DNA from: Anopheles merus
Taxonomy: Eukaryota; Arthropoda; Insecta; Diptera; Culicidae
NCBI RefSeq assembly: GCF_017562075.2
Contig: NC_054081.1
Location: forward strand, 1,304,834 to 1,368,833
Reading direction: 5' to 3'
DNA length: 64,000 bases
Position 1 is the stretch's first letter; each line of letters starts with the position of its first letter. Made by a program: the position numbers and the translations under genes. Of the stretch, positions 59,421 to 64,000 are shown piece by piece. The notes under the pieces are model-generated. The model searched no databases. It was not told the origin of the DNA and saw nothing but the letters and a program-made list of their open reading frames with translations.

Positions 59421-59830
59421 TACATAAACGCGTGAGGTACATAGAGACGCGCTGCGTTCGACCAATAGGAGCCCGGCTACCCTGCTTATGTAGCGCATCT
59501 GACAGACCTCCTGAAGCTCCGAGCGGGCCGAACATACGACATCGGCAGCCGTGAAGCCGTGAGGGCCTGTCAAACCGTACATAGTACATCAGTACATAAG
59601 TGTGTTCAGCAGCAGCACCGAAAAGGATCCGATCCGACTGTTTCCTGAAGTGTCTGGTGCAGGTTTTTGGTCGCAACATGCACTATGTGGTTGGATTGAT
59701 TATATTATTTATGCGCGTCTGCACCTACAGCGGATCGGACTCTGTGACGGAGAGAGCTTTGCTTAAAATATGTATATATCTTGCCCGCCACTTTGACGGG
59801 CTCTACCGGGCTTGGAGCGCGCACTATGTA
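59421..59830. other. TATGTA/TACATA-dense island 3
   Basis: Four TACATA (59421, 59438, 59578, 59593) and three TATGTA (59487, 59769, 59825) occur in 410 bp. Confidence 0.68.
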
Positions 59831-62800
59831 CTTCACGAAGCAGTGCCGACCCTATGTCCGCAACCCTGTCTGTTCCGCCGGTGCCGCTGGTTGTACCCCC
59901 TTCTCGTAGCTCACACTCCACACCAGACACACATAAGCTTTTCGGTGTGGTGTACGGCAGTGGCTCTCGGCTCTCGGACGGCACCACAAAAAAAAGGACA
60001 CAAAAGCTCTCGCGGTCGCTCACGCCTCGTCGTCCTGACGCGCTCCACACCATCAAACGGTCGGGCACAAAAGCCCGAAGCGCCGTGTTGAGGGGAGCAG
60101 ATGCATCGACGACTCCACGTGAGCGCTCTCGCATTCGGCCGTCTCTTTTCACGGATGTGCGGTCTCTCTCTCTCTCTCTCTCTCGCTCTCTGTTGTTCGG
60201 ATTGGTTTCAGACGCCACTCACGCACACACTCAGCCTGGAAGTGTGCTGGTGTAGGAAGGATGAAACACCAACACAACGAGCCGCACCAACCGATCGACC
60301 GACCGACAGGGCAGCACTCTTACACACTGTTGATGCATTGCGTCATTCCGTGCTCTTTCCCATTTGCGAGCGTGCGTTTGCGAGTGTGTGCGTCACTCGC
60401 ACATAGGCACAGGACGCTCATCCATTCGTTGGGTAGATATAGTAGATGCTCGCGACGGCTCTCTCCAGCTTCAGAGCAGTTGGATGCAGTTTGCAGTTCG
60501 TAATGTAGGACGCTGGTGCTGTGCACTGTGGAAGAGAAGTTAGTGTTAGGGAAGGTAGGAAGAGTTCTAGCGTGTGTGTGCGTGTGTATCCGAAAGAGAG
60601 AGAGAGGTACAGAGCGTGTGATGCAAGGAACGAGAGAGAAAGAGGCCGTGCGCGCGTGTGGCTGCCTTGGTAAACTAGGTCAGACATGACCTTGACAATG
60701 GTTTTTGGCGTGTGCCATGTTGACGCCTTGTGTGGGAAGTTGCATACCGTCTGCTGCCGGCCTGTCGGTACTCATGCACAGAGAGAAAGAGAGAGAGAGA
60801 GAGAGGAAGGGGGGGGGGAGAGAAAGCGAGAAAGAGAGGGGGCACTATCGGGTGGTAGTGGTTTGGGTGGGCGGTGAGTTTTGGGAACAAATAACACAAA
60901 CAAGCGCAAACGAGCGCTGAAGCAGGGATTTGACCGTTCTGGACACAAGGGTGCGGATGCTCGGCGGCAACCAAAAATTGGTAAACGGGTAAACCCCATT
61001 GTGCACGTGCATTTTAATGGTCCATTTGCGAGTGTGTATGAGTGTGAGTTTGTGTGTGTATTACATGCTTCGTATGACACACTTTAGGCACGCAGACACG
61101 CACGCACACACGTTCGATGGGTGATTATTATCTGACGCGCTGTCCCGCCACCCGACGGGCGGGTGAGTTTTATCTTTGGCAATCGATTTCGGCTGCATTT
61201 TATTTATGGGTTTGACGCCCAATTAAAAAGCTAAACAGGCTGTTCGTGCCTGCGGGCGCGCCGGGCGTACTCTGGAACGTGGTTGCCTGCGCTACGCAAA
61301 GTGAAAACAAAATACATGCTGAGAGCATTGGCGTTTGTTCCGATCGTTGCGTTGTTTAGTTACCAAAAGAAAATTGCTGCTAGAATGTTCTGCATTTTGG
61401 CATAGACTAAACAAGTCTCATCAACGGTCTGGATGAGCGCCTAAAGCTATGCAATGTAGTGCTTATACTTTGCATGGTAATACACCGCCTGCTAACGAGA
61501 CACTCGAAGGTAAAAACAGGCATATTATCATTTTCGTTTCAACAGAATTTGAATTGCCACTAATGAGACAATGTGTTGAAAAACATACTAACAGAGCTAG
61601 TAGTTTAAATTGTTATACGATAGTTGAAGAACCATATTTCACAAAACAAAATTCAGAAAATTTTCAAAATCAATTAAACATGAAAACTCTTTTGTTCCAA
61701 AAAATCTTGAAATTAGCTGTGAAAACTACATTGGCTTTTTATCTTGTCAGTATCAGCTTAAAGAAGTTTAAGGATTGGTTATTATTTTATTGCTTAGAGA
61801 AACTTTGAGTGTTGTGTATTTCAATCCCTTTAATATACATTTTGCTTGGAAACGAGGCTGATAAAATTGTGGTTAAAAATCAAAATAGACCTTTGGGCAG
61901 ATGCGGGGTGTTTGGTCCTTCGAACAGGATTTCTCCTATTTCCATTATGAATTATTTTTTCACTGTTGCTATGTCAATTATTATATGTCGATTTAACTAC
62001 ATTTAAGGAGAACACGTATTTTTGATAAGTACGAATTTTAACTAAATTCTTCAAAAATTACAAACCTATGGGACAGAATATGCGTCATATACTAAATACT
62101 AATAATTTAGTCCTTCGAACCGGATTTTTCTTACTATTGCAAACCTCTTCCGGATAGCTTGTTTAGACAATCAACTAAGGCATTGGAACTAATCAACAGC
62201 TGCTGAATAGAATATATGAGGCCTCATTAACCAGCTTTAACAAGGTTAATTAGCAGCCGTAAAGTTCACTGCAGATAAACTCGCAAAGCACTCTTTCAAT
62301 CGCGTAAAGCAGCGTCGCTCATCAGATAGAATTATTATTCCAGGTTGCGCGCCATTAACGCTCCTTTGTTGGGCAGCTAGCCCGTTGCTATTCTGTGCAC
62401 GGCAATATTTTTCCACACTTTTTTCGTTTGAATAGCAGCAGTAGCACCAGCAGCACTACGGAAACCAATCATCATTCCCCGGAAAGAAAGCAATGCTGCA
62501 AAGCGCCAATAATAAGCTTGGTTGTGGAAAGCAAAAAAATGAAAGAAACGCACTTCAAAGCCATTGCTGATCTATAGCGTGCTTTCTTTTGCATTTCTGA
62601 GCGTTCGAGCTGATTGGACTGCCCTTGGGGGCAAGGATGTCGGGCAAGGATTGGCAAGGATATTGAGAGAAAATGCATGAAAAAATTAACATGCAAGACG
62701 GTACCCATGGGGGGGGGGGGGGGGATTGTTACGACCAATTTCATACGGAATGCTCGCTGGCTTATCGACCAGGGAATCGAGCCTGGGATGAGATAAAAAT

Positions 62801-64000
62801 GTCCCAGCGAAGGAACAGAAACAGACGAGAAATTCGATTAATACACTCTCCAGCGTCTTCCGTCCGCTGTGTGTGGGTGTGTGTGTGTGAAAGTCAAAAT
62901 CTAATTAAAATAAAATCAACCAACGTCGCACGTAATTAATCCCGGCACTTTCTCCATCGCTACCGCTGACACCTTGCGGCCACAGCAGCACCGGTAGCAC
63001 GTGTGTGATCCTATTATCCACCACGCTCGTACCTGCATGGTATATAAAACAAGTGGAATTGAAAAAAAACACCAACTCCTTCTCACGCTGGGGAGCAACT
63101 GTAAAGCAAGCTGGTAGTGATAAAATTTTCAAAAACAAACTCTGAAATCAATACCCGTAACGATATTGGCGCTCGTTTGGATTTGTGTACGGCAGCGTTC
63201 TGTCTTCTCCCATCGGGAGCTATCGATGGCGTTGGCGGTGGCGTCCCCAGGTGTTAAAGCATATAAACAAACTGCTGCACACCATCCCGGCCAGCCAGGT
63301 GAGCCGCTCACGATAATTGCAACCGGCTCGTTATGGCAACAATGTGTATTAGGCGCTGCATGCGTGACTCCACATTAAGCGTAATTAATAGGAAAACCAC
63401 AGGATGCGTTCCGGGCTGCCGTACGTCTGCACGCGTTGCTGCTAATAAACGTAACAAATGCGACGCTGGTGCTAATGGTGGGGAATAGAAGAGCAGCTGT
63501 TGCATTCGTAATTGCGATGGTTCGACGCTGTAGAAGGATTGGAATGATGCCGCATTACAGAAATTGATTTGCAACATTCCGATATTTGTTTTGAACTGGT
63601 TGGTTTCATGACATGTGGATTATATTGATAAAAATATAACCATAAAAAAAGTGCAATATCTTTTATTTGTTATAGCATTACTAATTATCTGTTATACCGG
63701 TTATTGCTTCGTCATTGAAGAATGCCTAAATGTATGCAATCCGCTCGCCAAATAGCTTGCGTATTAGGCTTGTTGAACACTTTAGTATGAGCACGAAATT
63801 AAATTTGATTTTGGTTCCCCGGAAAAAAGGTAAGCATCTGTATTCGCTATCTGTATTGCAATATTGTTTTAAACTACAAAATTCATTGTCTTGCGTAGTA
63901 CATTTAGTTACAGTGAACCTCAGAAGCTCTTATAAGCGGATTCGGAGATATGCGGTATGCCAAATATGACAGTTCTTTGAGTAAATAGTACTGATTTGAC
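59831..64000 (-). other. 5'-most block of the window
   Basis: GC-rich to 61300 with a CT tract (60163-60184), GA tracts (60594-60606, 60781-60804) and many GAGAG sites, so a promoter is plausible but not placed. AT-rich at 61300-62160 with an exact bipartite motif at 61438. A conserved-looking AT/GC patchwork follows at 62160-62350. There is a G run at 62709-62723 and a one-mismatch motif at 63723. No supported gene. Confidence 0.45.

Noticed and set aside
61449..61808. 119-codon plus-strand open frame in AT-rich DNA
   Set aside because: Biased Lys/Leu/Phe composition typical of AT-rich random sequence and no family resemblance.

Overview
The window looks like nuclear DNA of an Anopheles mosquito. 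It holds intron-split coding sequence with GT/AG splice sites, very long low-complexity amino-acid runs, dense (CA)n, (CT)n and poly-G/C microsatellites, a 100-N assembly gap (5740-5839), and a SINE that I recognise as SINE200-like (14271-14479, with a perfect 11-bp target-site duplication). Species cannot be fixed from the sequence alone.

Only one protein-coding gene is well supported. It lies on the minus strand and occupies 69-5291, plus an upstream exon at 27096-27275. Joining six exons gives a BTB/POZ transcription factor of the fruitless family. In order it has the BTB domain (two exons), a long linker rich in Asn, Gln, His and Gly with a basic nuclear-localisation-like stretch (KKKRK), an IKQE sumoylation-type motif, and a final exon with Ala and Gly runs and one C2...HH/CH zinc finger of the BED/TTF kind. 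Read from the ATG of the BTB exon the product is 913 residues; read from an in-frame ATG in the upstream exon it is 961. Every exon junction was checked for splice consensus and reading phase.

The remaining ~59 kb is intron (5292-27095) and sequence 5' of the upstream exon (27276-64000). The latter is probably more intron, promoters and non-coding 5' exons, but I cannot delimit them. This DNA is a mosaic. GC-rich, microsatellite-laden blocks alternate with AT-rich blocks holding transposon debris: a hAT-type MITE with perfect 8-bp TSD (1962-2432) and a diverged relative (56077-56689), two inverted copies of a ~550-bp element (18629-19178 and 45877-46444), a pogo/mariner-like MITE (52194-52470), SINE pieces, and the decayed end of a non-LTR reverse transcriptase (55066-55740).

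Two patterns have no explanation among known features. One is a bipartite 16-bp motif, CGCCTRAA-N2-TATGCA, with fixed 2-nt spacing. It occurs six times exactly and three times with one mismatch, almost all in AT-rich blocks upstream of the gene. The other is a set of short islands dense in TATGTA/TACATA hexamers inside GC-rich DNA. No prokaryotic features, tRNA genes, rRNA genes or CRISPR arrays were seen.
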